64,000 nt of DNA, from the NCBI RefSeq assembly GCF_029963765.1, contig NZ_JALBYU010000008.1, positions 231,094 to 295,093 of the forward strand, in the 5' to 3' direction. Both the position numbers and the translations under genes were made by a program. The notes below the pieces were generated by a model. The model worked only from the letters and a program-made list of their open reading frames with translations. It was not told the DNA's origin and did no database searches. This DNA is from Pseudomonas sp. UYIF39 (GTDB taxonomy: Bacteria > Pseudomonadota > Gammaproteobacteria > Pseudomonadales > Pseudomonadaceae). Each line of letters begins with the position of its first letter. Positions within the stretch are counted from its first letter, which is position 1. Positions 42,127 through 51,839 of this stretch are shown piece after piece.

Positions 42127-43416
42127 TCAGGGTTTGAACCCCTGAGCCAACAACCAACCCCGAACCACCCGCCCCTGCTCCACCGTCAACCCGGACAACG
42201 CCTGATCGGCCGGTTCGGTCCGCAACCGCCGCACCAGCGGCGCCAGCTCAACCCCTTGCACATGCCAGATCCCCAACGGCTGATCCGCCGTGATCACCAC
42301 CTCGGCCTCATCCACAAATCCATCGCGCAACACCGGCGCGCGCTCAATCCTCAACGAAGAAAAGTCCGCCTCGGCATGCGCCACTTCAGCATCCGGCCAC
42401 TGCCGCCGCGCCAGCCAGAATGGCTGCTGCAACCAACGCTGCTCATCGGCATAAAAATCCCGCCCGATCCGCGCAAAACGCAAAAATAACTGCTCCACCC
42501 GTTGCTGATGAAAGCGCTGAGCCAGCGCCGCTCGCTCGGGTTTGCGCAACAACGTGTTGATCACCGTCGGCGCCTGTAACGCCGAGGACAAGGACTGAAA
42601 AATCCCGTTGCCCGACAGCGGATCCACCGCCATCGCCGCATCGCCTACCCGAATCCAGTTATTGCCACACACCTGCGGGCATAGAATCGCCGTGCTGCTG
42701 CGAGCATGCAGCTGTAGATCGATCTCAGGCTCGACACCGAAAAACGCACGCGCCAACGCCGAGCCTTGGCGCCGTTGACGACAGTAATCGAGCAACTGCG
42801 CCTTGCCCGGCAATTCAGCACTGGCCACGTCCACGGTCCATTGCCAGTAACACTGACCGTCGGCTCGCCGGGCCATCCAGGCCCAGCCGTCCTCAAGACT
42901 TTCCACCGCACTGGCGGTGCTGCCCGGCGTGCCTTGCCAGCGATTGAGCAGGCTGACCGTCTCCGGCCCGCGCAGACCTTTGCCGAGCGCAGGAGCCTGA
43001 CGCCCCCGCGCCTCAACCAGAAAATCCGCCAGCAGCGCCTCGCGCCCTTCGACCTCGATCCGATGCCCCGAAGCCGATGTCTGCACCGTCAGCACTCGGC
43101 CTTCGATTAGCTCAACGCCAGCCAGCCGCAGATCCTCGCGCAAACCACGATCAAAGCTCGGGCGATCCAGTAAAAATTCGATGTTCTGCACATGCTGCTG
43201 ACCGTTCCATGACACCTGCCGTTGAGACGGCAGCGCCGCATCCGCCAGCGCCTGATGAAGCCCCGCGCCACGCAAGGCCTCCAGCACCCGAATGGAAACG
43301 CCTTCCAGCGCCGCAAACCGCCGCCATTCGCTGACCAGCGTCACGGGATAACCGAGCCGACGCAAACCCAAGGCAACCGCCGCTCCCGCTGGCCCTGCGC
43401 CAAGAATCAAAATCAT
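42127..43416 (-). CDS. qhpG: QHNDH maturation FAD monooxygenase
   Basis: The 429-residue product opens with MILILGAGPAGAAVALGLRR, the FAD-binding fingerprint, and has VGDAAMAVDPLSGNGIFQSL, the second FAD motif (GD). It belongs to the flavin monooxygenase/halogenase-like group. In the QHNDH system QhpG adds two oxygen atoms to the gamma-subunit Trp during CTQ formation. ATGA overlap with the upstream protease gene shows coupling. Confidence 0.9.
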   Translation of the reverse strand: MILILGAGPAGAAVALGLRRLGYPVTLVSEWRRFAALEGVSIRVLEALRGAGLHQALADAALPSQRQVSWNGQQHVQNIEFLLDRPSFDRGLREDLRLAGVELIEGRVLTVQTSASGHRIEVEGREALLADFLVEARGRQAPALGKGLRGPETVSLLNRWQGTPGSTASAVESLEDGWAWMARRADGQCYWQWTVDVASAELPGKAQLLDYCRQRRQGSALARAFFGVEPEIDLQLHARSSTAILCPQVCGNNWIRVGDAAMAVDPLSGNGIFQSLSSALQAPTVINTLLRKPERAALAQRFHQQRVEQLFLRFARIGRDFYADEQRWLQQPFWLARRQWPDAEVAHAEADFSSLRIERAPVLRDGFVDEAEVVITADQPLGIWHVQGVELAPLVRRLRTEPADQALSGLTVEQGRVVRGWLLAQGFKP

Positions 43417-44090
43417 GGTCCGAAGCGCCGTTCAGGGCCGCGATAACGGGCATTCTCCCGCAGCCATTCGATGATCAGTTCGTTGCTCGCCTCAGGATGA
43501 GCAACCAGGAAACCTGCGATGTGCCCGCTCAACGCCGCACAGCCGAGACTGGCGCCAGACTGCCCCGGATAGGTGCCATGCACACACGCGGCGAAATCCG
43601 CTTGAGCGCTGTTGAGCCACGACCATTCCTGTTCGGCACAACGAGCATCGCCGGTGACTCGCAGCACCTGTGGATAATTCGCCGGAAACACGCCCTCGCC
43701 CTGCGCCGGGCTGGACGCACAGAGCAAAACACCTCGCGCTATCGCCGCGGCACAGGCTTCACGCAACAGGCTGCGATCCTGACGCAGACCGAGGCTCAAA
43801 TTGATCAGCCGAACGTCCTGCGCCACCAGCCAATCAATTGCCGTGGCGATCTGCAACGCGCTGGTGACGCCACGCTGATCGAACACCTGAGCCACGCAAA
43901 ATACCGCCGAAGGCGCCCGCCGACCGATGGCCTCGACCACCGCGCTGCCGTGGCCCAGCGGATCGCCGCGCAAGTCGCCTTCGGCCAGGCCATCCTCCAG
44001 CAACGAGAAGCGCCGCCCGGCGACTACTTGCACCCGCTGCGCCGCCGAGTGACCGCTGTCCACCACGCCAATCCGAAGCTCAGGCTTCAT
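43413..44090 (-). CDS. qhpE: QHNDH maturation subtilisin-like protease
   Basis: The start at 44090 gives 225 residues and overlaps the end of the ABC gene by 11 bases. The catalytic triad is visible: Asp11 in GVVDSGHS, His47 in LGHGSAVVEAI and Ser181 in QSGASLGCAALSG. It lacks a signal peptide or prodomain, as expected for the cytoplasmic QhpE, which removes the 28-residue leader from the cross-linked gamma subunit. It is smaller than typical subtilisins. Confidence 0.9.
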   Translation of the reverse strand: MKPELRIGVVDSGHSAAQRVQVVAGRRFSLLEDGLAEGDLRGDPLGHGSAVVEAIGRRAPSAVFCVAQVFDQRGVTSALQIATAIDWLVAQDVRLINLSLGLRQDRSLLREACAAAIARGVLLCASSPAQGEGVFPANYPQVLRVTGDARCAEQEWSWLNSAQADFAACVHGTYPGQSGASLGCAALSGHIAGFLVAHPEASNELIIEWLRENARYRGPERRFGP

Positions 44091-45798
44091 GCAGCACCGT
44101 TTTTGAAGTAAGCACGCCATCGAGCAATTCAAAGCGCAAATCGGCATCGGCCAAGGTAGAAGGACGGTGGCTGATGAGGATCCGCGTGCGTCCGGCAAAC
44201 AGTCGATCGATGGCTTCGATGACTTCGCGCTCGGTGGCTTCATCCACCGCCGAAGTCGCTTCGTCCAGCACCAGAATCAATGGGTCCTGCAACAGCGCCC
44301 GGGCGATGGCGATGCGCTGTTTCTGCCCGCCGGACAACTGCTGACCGCGCTCGCCCAACGGGCTGTCGAGGCCTTCGGGCAAAGACTCGATCAGGCTATC
44401 GAGTTGCGCCAGCCGCGCCACTTCGGCAATCGCTTCACGGCTGGCGTTCGGCACCGCGTAGGCGAGGTTGTCGGCGAGGCTGCCGCGAAACAGCACAATG
44501 TCCTGACTGACCACGGCAATCCGCCGACGCAGCTGGAACAGGTCCAGTTCGCGCAGATCGACCTCTCCCAGCAACACCCGGCCGGACTGCGGATCGTGGT
44601 GCCGTTGCAGCAGGTCGATCAGGGTCGATTTGCCGACCCCGGACCCGCCGCTCAGGGCGACTTTCAAACCGTAGGGAATTCGCGCTTCGATGCCGCGCAG
44701 GGTGGTCGGGCGACCGGGATGGCTGAAGTGCACGTTGTCGAAACGCAGCTCGCCAGAGGTCGGCATCGGCTGCGGCGTGACCGGCGTGAGAACGGTGGGT
44801 TCTTCGCCGCGCAATTCCATCACGCGCCCGAGGCTGACGGTCATTCGCTGAATCGCGACATAAAGACCCAGCAGGCTCTGCACCGGTCCGACGGCCATGC
44901 CCAGATAGGTGGAAAACGCGATCAGCGCGCCCAGTTGCCAAGTCCCCTGCACCACCCAATATCCGCCGATCAGGAACGCGCAGGCACGGGACAGAGACGT
45001 CAGTGTGCCCGGTACCGCCTGGGTGAAAAACTCGGTGACTTGCAAGCGCAGCAACTGGCTCATGTAGCCTTGACCCAGCGTCTCCAGACGCCGCGATTCA
45101 CGTTGCTGCTGGCCGGCAGACTGGATGAATTTCATCACCGGCAAGGTCTCGACCATGAACGAGGACATGTCCGCCGAACGCTCACGCAATTGCCGCACAT
45201 CGCGCTCGACTTTGCGCCGCATCCAGCGCAGCCAGAGCACATCGAGGGGAATCAGCACCAGCGCCAGCAACGAGAGTTTCCACGACAGGGTCAGCAGCAT
45301 CGCCACCGCGCAGACCAGACCGATCACGCTCGACACCGCCGAGAACAAGGAGTCCACGGCAAAGCGCTGGATCTCTGCGACGTCGCCATCGAGACGTGAC
45401 ATCAGGTCACCGATGCGGCGCTGTCCGTAGAAACTCGGCGAGAGCGTTTGCAGATGTCGATAAAGGTCATCGCGCAGGGCGAACAGAATCCGCCCGGACA
45501 GTCGCGTGTGCAGATAACGATTGATCCCCGACAGCCCCGTTCCGAGCAGCCCGGCCAAGATCATCAACCCGGCGATCAGCACCAGCATCGGAAAGTTGCG
45601 TGCGAGCAAACCATCGTCGATCAGCAGTTTGGTCAGCCAAGGCTGGACCAACACCAGCAACGAGGCGCAGACCGATAACCCGAGCAGGCCGGCAATCGCC
45701 AGACGATGGGGCCGCACGAAGCTGTAGAGCCAGCGCAAGGCCGCTTGCAGGGCTTCGGGGTTTTGGCTGTCAATCAGCCGAACGATCAAGCGCTGCAT
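44080..45798 (-). CDS. qhpF: QHNDH gamma-subunit exporter, ABC transporter with fused permease
   Basis: ATG at 45798 overlaps the regulator stop (TGATG); the GTG at 45801 is an alternative. The product of about 572 residues has six membrane helices followed by an ABC ATPase with GGSGVGKSTLIDLLQ (Walker A), LSGGQKQRIAIARALLQDPL (signature) and LVLDEATSAVDEATE (Walker B). No N-terminal peptidase domain is present, consistent with cleavage by the separate QhpE. It should export the processed gamma subunit, which lacks a Sec signal, to the periplasm. Confidence 0.92.
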   Translation of the reverse strand: MQRLIVRLIDSQNPEALQAALRWLYSFVRPHRLAIAGLLGLSVCASLLVLVQPWLTKLLIDDGLLARNFPMLVLIAGLMILAGLLGTGLSGINRYLHTRLSGRILFALRDDLYRHLQTLSPSFYGQRRIGDLMSRLDGDVAEIQRFAVDSLFSAVSSVIGLVCAVAMLLTLSWKLSLLALVLIPLDVLWLRWMRRKVERDVRQLRERSADMSSFMVETLPVMKFIQSAGQQQRESRRLETLGQGYMSQLLRLQVTEFFTQAVPGTLTSLSRACAFLIGGYWVVQGTWQLGALIAFSTYLGMAVGPVQSLLGLYVAIQRMTVSLGRVMELRGEEPTVLTPVTPQPMPTSGELRFDNVHFSHPGRPTTLRGIEARIPYGLKVALSGGSGVGKSTLIDLLQRHHDPQSGRVLLGEVDLRELDLFQLRRRIAVVSQDIVLFRGSLADNLAYAVPNASREAIAEVARLAQLDSLIESLPEGLDSPLGERGQQLSGGQKQRIAIARALLQDPLILVLDEATSAVDEATEREVIEAIDRLFAGRTRILISHRPSTLADADLRFELLDGVLTSKTVLHEA

Positions 45799-47702
45799 CA
45801 CGAGCGCAACTGTTTGAGCTTGCGATACAAGGTCGCGCGGCTGATGCCCAAGGCGTCGGCGGCGGCCGAGACGTTGCCCTGGTGAGTGTCCAGGGACTGG
45901 CGAATCAGCTCCAGTTCGTTTTCGCGAATGCTGCCGGCCTGAGGGCGTTCGCTGGCGCTCAACTCGTCGAGCATGCTGTCGGGCAAGTGGTCGAGGGTGA
46001 GTACGGTGTCCCCTGGCTCGCGCATGGCCAACGCGGTGCGCAGGACCATTTCCAGTTGGCGAATGTTGCCCGGCCAGTGATAGCCGCTGAGCAAGCGGTT
46101 CAAATCGTCATGCAGGACCATCGCCGGTGCATCCAGGTTGGTCAGCAGGCGAGCGACCAGACCGCTAAAGTCCTCACGCTCGCGCAGAGCCGGGAGGATC
46201 ACGCTGATGCCGTTGACCCGATAAAACAGATCCTCCCGGAAGTGTTTTTCTTCGACCAGTCGCTTGAGATCGCGGTGGGTGGCGCAGATCAGTGCGACAT
46301 CGATGTCTTGCTCTTCGCCGGCGCCCAGCGGTGCCACTTTACGGTCCTGCAACACCCGCAACAGACGGGCCTGCAAGGCCAGCGGCATGTCGCCGATTTC
46401 GTCGAGAAACAAGGTGCCGCCATGGGCCTGTTGCAGCCGACCGATCATGCCGCCGCGACGCGAGCCCGTGAACGCGCCTTCGCGGTAGCCGAACAATTCC
46501 GACTCGATCAGGCCTTCGGGGATCGCCGCGCAGTTCACCGCGACGAAGGGTTTGTCGCAGCGGGTGCCGGCCATGTGCAGGGCGCGGGCGATGACTTCCT
46601 TACCGGTGCCGGTTTCACCCAGCAGCAACACCGGCAACTCATTGGCCAGGCCTTGACGGGCCATGCGCAAGGCGCGGGCATAACGGACATTGCTGCCGGC
46701 CAGGGATTCGAGATCCGGTTGTGCTTTGGTGGTTTTCGCTGTGCTGCGCGGCGGCGTGCTGAGATTGATTGAACGCTGCGGCGCACGCAGGGTTTTGTAG
46801 AAGAACTCGCCTTTGGCGGTTTGCAAACTGCCGACACCGCCCTGATGCAGACGCGACAGCAGTTGCAGGCCGTCGACGCCCAGAAACTCTTCACAGCGTC
46901 GACCGACCAGCGCCGAGCGCTCGGCATGCAACAACTGACAGGCCTGGGCACTGACCGCGAGAATCTGCCCGCCAAGGCTCACCGCCAACAGGCCATGCCA
47001 AGGGGATTCGAGGTATTGCCGACGGCTATGGAAGGCCAGGACGATCTCGTCCGGATAACTGGCGTTGAACACCCGGCTTTCGATCTGACTGACGGCCATG
47101 GCCAGCAACGCGGTGCTGTCGTGGGCACGACCGAGCGGGCCTTCGCGGGTCAGGTCGAGTACGCCGAGAATGTCGCCTTGGGGGCAATGGATCGGCACCG
47201 AGGTGCAGGAGAAATCGGTCAGGCGATCGAGGTAATGTTCGCCGCAATCGATCATCGTTGGCCGGGCTTCCACCAGTGCGGTGCCCAATGCGTTGGTGCC
47301 GCGAGCGGCTTCGCTCCAGCAGGCGCCGAGGGTGATGTCTTGCAGGCCGCTGCCCCTGAAGCGGTCGGCGCGACCTTCGGCAGCGAGGATAGTGGCGTCG
47401 GAATTGGCAAGGATGATCAGCCCTTCCTTGCCCTGACGTTCGGCCAGGTAATCGATGGCCGGCAATGCCGCGTCGATCAGCAGCCGATTGCTCGCCAACA
47501 GCACGTCGAGGCTCGCGCTCGATTCCAGCGCCAGCTCGTGCTTGGCATTGAAATGCACGCCATGGCTCAGGCTACGCCGCCACGACGCATCGATTTCCGC
47601 CCGCAACACGCCATCCGGGACTTCGCCCTCGAGATGGAGTTTTTCCCGGGCCAGCCGGGCCTCGCGGTGCAGTTTGGGAGGAGTTGTTTTTATTAGCGTC
47701 AT
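45798..47702 (-). CDS. Sigma54-dependent activator, AcoR-like (probable qhp/pea regulator)
   Basis: ATG 47702 has CGGAG upstream; a TTG one codon earlier is possible. The 634-residue product has an N-terminal GAF-type sensor region, an AAA+ domain with [18 protein letters not shown] (Walker A), the sigma54 loop [10 protein letters not shown] and [20 protein letters not shown] (Walker B), and a C-terminal Fis-type helix-turn-helix ([20 protein letters not shown]). The following qhpF overlaps its stop, so the regulator leads the maturation operon. The -24/-12 promoters in the region fit it. Confidence 0.93.
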   Translation of the reverse strand: MTLIKTTPPKLHREARLAREKLHLEGEVPDGVLRAEIDASWRRSLSHGVHFNAKHELALESSASLDVLLASNRLLIDAALPAIDYLAERQGKEGLIILANSDATILAAEGRADRFRGSGLQDITLGACWSEAARGTNALGTALVEARPTMIDCGEHYLDRLTDFSCTSVPIHCPQGDILGVLDLTREGPLGRAHDSTALLAMAVSQIESRVFNASYPDEIVLAFHSRRQYLESPWHGLLAVSLGGQILAVSAQACQLLHAERSALVGRRCEEFLGVDGLQLLSRLHQGGVGSLQTAKGEFFYKTLRAPQRSINLSTPPRSTAKTTKAQPDLESLAGSNVRYARALRMARQGLANELPVLLLGETGTGKEVIARALHMAGTRCDKPFVAVNCAAIPEGLIESELFGYREGAFTGSRRGGMIGRLQQAHGGTLFLDEIGDMPLALQARLLRVLQDRKVAPLGAGEEQDIDVALICATHRDLKRLVEEKHFREDLFYRVNGISVILPALREREDFSGLVARLLTNLDAPAMVLHDDLNRLLSGYHWPGNIRQLEMVLRTALAMREPGDTVLTLDHLPDSMLDELSASERPQAGSIRENELELIRQSLDTHQGNVSAAADALGISRATLYRKLKQLRS

Positions 47703-47790
47703 CAAGCGCTCCGGATCGGTCCGCTTTGCGCTTATTCAAGTTCAGCGCCCTGCCGCAATCTTTACGTTAACGTCAGGGCGATGGCAAGTC

Positions 47791-47893
47791 CTGTGGCGAG
47801 GGGGCTTGCCCCCGTTCGGCTGCGCAGCAGTCGTAAACCGACGAACGTAGTGCTTCTGAAGACATGCGGTCGCTGGTTAAGCCCCCTCGCCAT
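47791..47893. repeat. REP-type inverted pair
   Basis: TGTGGCGAGGGGGCTTGCCC (about 47791) is mirrored by TTAAGCCCCCTCGCCA ending near 47893. This is another REP class than the GCGAGCAAGCTCGC type. It lies between the activator gene and the deacetylase-like gene. Confidence 0.7.
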
Positions 47894-47895
47894 GG

Positions 47896-48921
47896 TCAGA
47901 TGTTCCACACCTCGGCATTCACAAAAAACGCCCGGGCATTGTCATCAAGACTCTCCAGGTGATACCCGCCTTCCTGCACGATCAAACACGGCACCCCAAG
48001 GCTGCGAATCCGTTCGCCCAACAGCGCGAAACCTTCACGGGTCACCGCCACTTTGCTCTGCGGATCCTGCTCGAAAATATCGAACCCCAGGGACAACACC
48101 AGCACCTGGGCGCCGAAGTCTTTCACCGCCGCCAACGCCACGTCCAATTGACCCAGGAAGTCCGCCTCGCTGGCGCCATGCGTCATCGGCAAGTTGAGGT
48201 TGAACCCCTCGCCCTTCCCGACACCCCGCTCATCAGCGAACCCGGCAACCCCCGGATAGAAGTTGGTCGGATCGCCATGCACCGAGACGTAGAGCACGTC
48301 ATCGCGGTCGTAGAAAATCTCCTGAATCCCCTGACCGTGGTGCATGTCGGTGTCGAGCACCGCGACCTTTTCGAACCCGGCGCGTAACACCTGTGCTGCC
48401 ACCGCTGCGTTGTTCACATAACAGAAACCACCTGCCGCTTCTGCACGGGCATGGTGGCCCGGTGGACGACACACGGCATAAGCCGCCGGCTCGCCATCGA
48501 GCAACGCCTGAGCGCCGGCAATGGCGCTTTGCGCCGACCAATAGGCCGAACGCCAGGTCTGCTCACCCACCGGGCAACTGCCATCCGCCAGATAGCGGGC
48601 GGCCTGGGCGAGAATCCCGCGCAGGGCGTTGGGCTCGCGCACGAAGATGTTCGACATCACCTCGTCGCCCCAATCTTCGGGGATCTCTTTCCAGCGTTGA
48701 TGGGCTTCCTGCAAAAACGTCAGGTACGGCGCGCCGTGGACCGCCAGCAGCGGATCGAGCCCGGCATCGACCGGTTGCTCGACTGTAAAGCCCAGCGAGT
48801 GCGACGCCTGGACCAACCGCTGAGCCCGCTCCGGCACTTCCTGCGGTGTGCGCATCTGTCCACGGGAGTAGTAGCTGCGTGGATGGTGAAGCAATTGTTC
48901 GGGGTGGAAAAAACTGCGCAT
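47896..48921 (-). CDS. Histone-deacetylase-family amidohydrolase (acetylpolyamine-type)
   Basis: The 341-residue product has the zinc amidohydrolase signature: RPPGHHARAEAAGGFCYVNN with the charge-relay His pair, and VLDTDMHHGQGIQEIFYDRD with Asp and His ligands. EGGYHLESLDDNA at the end carries the catalytic Tyr region. Length and motifs match bacterial acetylpolyamine amidohydrolases, which deacetylate acetylputrescine or acetylcadaverine. Placement next to an amine oxidation system fits amine catabolism, though they are separate transcription units. Confidence 0.88.
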   Translation of the reverse strand: MRSFFHPEQLLHHPRSYYSRGQMRTPQEVPERAQRLVQASHSLGFTVEQPVDAGLDPLLAVHGAPYLTFLQEAHQRWKEIPEDWGDEVMSNIFVREPNALRGILAQAARYLADGSCPVGEQTWRSAYWSAQSAIAGAQALLDGEPAAYAVCRPPGHHARAEAAGGFCYVNNAAVAAQVLRAGFEKVAVLDTDMHHGQGIQEIFYDRDDVLYVSVHGDPTNFYPGVAGFADERGVGKGEGFNLNLPMTHGASEADFLGQLDVALAAVKDFGAQVLVLSLGFDIFEQDPQSKVAVTREGFALLGERIRSLGVPCLIVQEGGYHLESLDDNARAFFVNAEVWNI

Positions 48922-48940
48922 GGGATGAATACCTGTCAGT

Positions 48941-49087
48941 TGTGGCGAGGGGATTTATCCCCGTTCGGCTGCGAAGCAGTCGCAAAATCAGTTGATGCGT
49001 TATGCAGGAAGAAATGCGGGGTCAGGTTTTGGGGCTGCTGCGCAGCCCAACGGGGCGGTGCGACGTTTCGCTAAATCCCCTCGCCAT
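48941..49087. repeat. REP-type inverted pair
   Basis: TTGTGGCGAGGGGATTTATC (about 48940) is mirrored by CGCTAAATCCCCTCGCCATA near 49069-49088. The inner arms contain GTTCGGCTGCG-type stretches. The pair fills the gap between the deacetylase-like gene and the carbamoylase-like hydrolase. Confidence 0.7.
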
Positions 49088-49112
49088 AAGTTTTGTGTTC
49101 CTAGCCCTGCTA

Positions 49113-50342
49113 TTAAAGGATGACGCCGGCGCGGGACAGCACAGCATTGAGCAACACATCAGTGCCCTGACGCACATCTTCGGGCAGCACATCCTCGGCT
49201 TCGTTATGGCTCAAACCGCCAACGCACGGAATGAACACCATCGCCGTCGGGCAGTACCGCGCCAGATGAATTGCATCATGCCCGGCGCCGCTGACAATCG
49301 ATTGCTGAGCGTAGCCCAGCGCGTCCACTGCCTGCTGCACGGCCGCCACGCAATCGGCATCGAACGGTGTTGCCGGGCTGATCCAGTGAGGCGTAATCGT
49401 CAGGTTCAAGCCACGGCCATCGGCAATCGCCTGAAGCCGCGCGCGGACTTGCTGCTCCATGGCCTCAATCGCTTCGTCGCGGTGATGACGCAGGTCGACG
49501 GTGAAATTCACCAGCCCCGGAATGGTGTTGCGCGAGGACTTGTTGATGCTCAACTCGCCCACGGTGGTCAGGCCTTCAGGGGCGAAATCGCCGGCCAGGC
49601 CTTCGATGGCCTGGATCATCCGCGCCACGCCATACAAGGCGTCTTTGCGCAGCGGCATCGGCGTGGTGCCGGCGTGGGCGGCCATGCCTTCGACCCGCAC
49701 GTCGAGCCAGCGAATCGCCTGCCCGCCGCTGACCACACCGATGCTTTTGGCGTTGTCTTCGAGGATCGGCCCTTGCTCAATGTGCGCTTCAAAGTACGCA
49801 TCCACTGCGCCGCCCAATGGACGCTCGCCGGCGTAACCGGTGCGTTGCAACGCGTCGGCAACGCTGATGCCGTCGATGTCACGCACCGCTAGCGCTGTGT
49901 CCAGTTGCATGATCCCGGTGAACACCGCCGAGCCGAACATCGCCGGGGTGAAGCGTGCGCCTTCTTCGTTGGTCCAGACCGCCACTTCCAGCGGCTTGCG
50001 GGTCTGGATGCCGAGGTCATTCAGGCAACGCACCACTTCCAGGCCGGCGAGTACGCCATAGACGCCATCGAAACGCCCGCCTTCAGGTTGGGTGTCGAGG
50101 TGGCTGCCCATCATCACGGGCGCCGCATCGGGGTCGGTGCCGGCTCGGCGGGCGAACAGGTTGCCGATGGCGTCCACGCTCAGGGTCATGCCGGCTTCGC
50201 GGCACCAGTGGAAAAACAGTTCGCGACCGGCCTTGTCTTCATCGCTCAGGGCCAGGCGGCAGCTGCCGCCACGGGCGGTGGCGCCGATTTCGGCCATGGC
50301 CATCAGACTCGCCCAGAGGCGTTCACCATTAATTTTCAACAT
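49113..50342 (-). CDS. M20-family amidohydrolase (N-carbamoyl-amino acid hydrolase / allantoate amidohydrolase type)
   Basis: The 409-residue product has the binuclear metal motifs of the HyuC/AllC group: MMGSHLDTQPEGGRFDGVYG (His81, Asp83, Asp92), VWTNEEGARFTPAMFGSAVF, FEAHIEQGPILE and SGAGHDAIHLAR. It cleaves a carbamoyl group from an N-carbamoyl amino acid or acts on a ureide. It lies 24 bases after an MHS transporter gene on the same strand, probably one operon that imports and hydrolyses the same compound. Confidence 0.9.
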   Translation of the reverse strand: MLKINGERLWASLMAMAEIGATARGGSCRLALSDEDKAGRELFFHWCREAGMTLSVDAIGNLFARRAGTDPDAAPVMMGSHLDTQPEGGRFDGVYGVLAGLEVVRCLNDLGIQTRKPLEVAVWTNEEGARFTPAMFGSAVFTGIMQLDTALAVRDIDGISVADALQRTGYAGERPLGGAVDAYFEAHIEQGPILEDNAKSIGVVSGGQAIRWLDVRVEGMAAHAGTTPMPLRKDALYGVARMIQAIEGLAGDFAPEGLTTVGELSINKSSRNTIPGLVNFTVDLRHHRDEAIEAMEQQVRARLQAIADGRGLNLTITPHWISPATPFDADCVAAVQQAVDALGYAQQSIVSGAGHDAIHLARYCPTAMVFIPCVGGLSHNEAEDVLPEDVRQGTDVLLNAVLSRAGVIL

Positions 50343-50366
50343 GAGTTACTCCTGGGAAAACGTTAA

Positions 50367-51677
50367 TCAAGCGTTGGCCATTTCGAGGCGTTCAGCGCTG
50401 GCATGGCGACGGGCAAGGGACAACACACAAATCAACGAAGTCGCGGCAATCAGGCTGTAGAACACCGCCAGCGGCCACCATTGGCCGGCGAATTTATGCG
50501 CCAGCAAGGTGCCGATCAGCGGCGTAAGGCCACCGGCCACCGCGCCGCAAATCTGATAGGCCAACGAGATCGCGGTGTAGCGCACACGGGTCTCGAACAT
50601 GCCGCTGACGTAACCGGCGATCACCGCGTAGAACGACGCCATGCACACCACCGCCAAGGCGATGCCGAGGATGATCAGCGGCGCCTGGGCCGAGCTGACC
50701 AGCACGAACATCGGGTACGGCGAGGCGATGGCTAGCAACGACATCAGGCACAGGAATCGGGTGGCGCCCATTTTCTCGGCGACCCACGCCGCCAGCGGTT
50801 GAATGCAGAACTGAATGATCGCCACCACAAACAGGCACTCAAGAATCAGCGAGCGCGGCAGTTCGAGTTGCTGGGTGGTGTAGGCGATCATGAAGGTGTT
50901 GGTGAAATACACCCCGGCGATCCCGAGGGTGTTGGCGCCGATGCACAGCAGCAACGGACGCCACGCGGTGCGCAGCACTTCCATGACCGGTGCCTGCTCC
51001 TTGCGTGTGCTTTTGCGCGCCAGTTCGCGGCTGGCGAGGAACTCCGGCGACTCATTCACGCCCAGGCGAATCGCCAGGCCCACCAGCAGCAACAACGAAC
51101 TGGCGAGGAACGGCAGACGCCAGCCCCAGCTCATCAGGTCTTCTTCCGACAGACGGGTGACTGCGCTGAAGGCCAGCAGTGACAGGATCAAACCGGCCGG
51201 GCTGCCCAGCTGCGCAAAGGAGGCGAAGAAATTGCGTCGACCTTTCGGCGCGTGCTCGCCGGCCATCAACACCGCCCCGCCCCACTCGCCACCGACGGCG
51301 ATGCCCTGGACGATGCGCAGTAGAATCAGCAGCACCGGCGCCGCTGCGCCGATTTGTGCATAGGTTGGCAGCAAGCCGATGCAGACCGTGACCACGCCCA
51401 TCATCAGCAAAGTGACGATCAGCGACTTCTTGCGGCCGATGCGGTCGCCGATATGGCCGAAGATAATCCCGCCCAACGGCCGCGCAAAGAAGCCCACGGC
51501 GAAGGTGCCGAAGGCGGCCATGGTGCTGAACAGTTTGTCGTCGGAGGGGAAGAACAGCGCGCCGAACACCAGCGCGGCGGCGGTCGCGTAGATGTAAAAG
51601 TCGTACCACTCGATCATGGTGCCGATGAATGCGGCAGCCGCAGCACGGCGAGGCTGAGGAGAAGCTTGGGGCTTCAT
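50367..51677 (-). CDS. MHS-family MFS transporter (copy 1)
   Basis: The 436-residue carrier of the metabolite:H+ symporter family has the family start AAAFIGTMIEWYDFYIYATA, the loop GHIGDRIGRKKSLIVTLLMM and the second signature RIVQGIAVGGEWGGAVLMAG. Its beginning is very similar to the MFS gene at 58362 (PQPRRAAAAAFIGT in both), so the two are paralogues. It is divergent to a LysR gene and upstream of the carbamoylase-like hydrolase. Confidence 0.92.
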   Translation of the reverse strand: MKPQASPQPRRAAAAAFIGTMIEWYDFYIYATAAALVFGALFFPSDDKLFSTMAAFGTFAVGFFARPLGGIIFGHIGDRIGRKKSLIVTLLMMGVVTVCIGLLPTYAQIGAAAPVLLILLRIVQGIAVGGEWGGAVLMAGEHAPKGRRNFFASFAQLGSPAGLILSLLAFSAVTRLSEEDLMSWGWRLPFLASSLLLLVGLAIRLGVNESPEFLASRELARKSTRKEQAPVMEVLRTAWRPLLLCIGANTLGIAGVYFTNTFMIAYTTQQLELPRSLILECLFVVAIIQFCIQPLAAWVAEKMGATRFLCLMSLLAIASPYPMFVLVSSAQAPLIILGIALAVVCMASFYAVIAGYVSGMFETRVRYTAISLAYQICGAVAGGLTPLIGTLLAHKFAGQWWPLAVFYSLIAATSLICVLSLARRHASAERLEMANA

Positions 51678-51778
51678 GGGTCGGTCTCCTTTGGTTATTT
51701 TTTTGGCAGGAGTGAAACTGCAAAATCAAGGCGCTCTGACGGCGCCTGTCTGGAGATGATTTATCGTCTCGGGGCTAT

Positions 51779-51793
51779 GATTAGTCAATTTTC
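51779..51793. promoter_or_regulatory. Shared intergenic motif, copy 1
   Basis: GATTAGTCAATTTTC lies in the divergent gap between the LysR gene at 51840 and the transporter. An identical 15-mer occurs at 59761 in the paralogous gap, each followed by an A+T-rich TATT...ACTATTA segment. It is a probable LysR binding site or part of a shared promoter. Confidence 0.6.
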
Positions 51794-51839
51794 TATTTAT
51801 TATGCGTACTATTACGCCAGCTTATAATCGAGAGCCACC

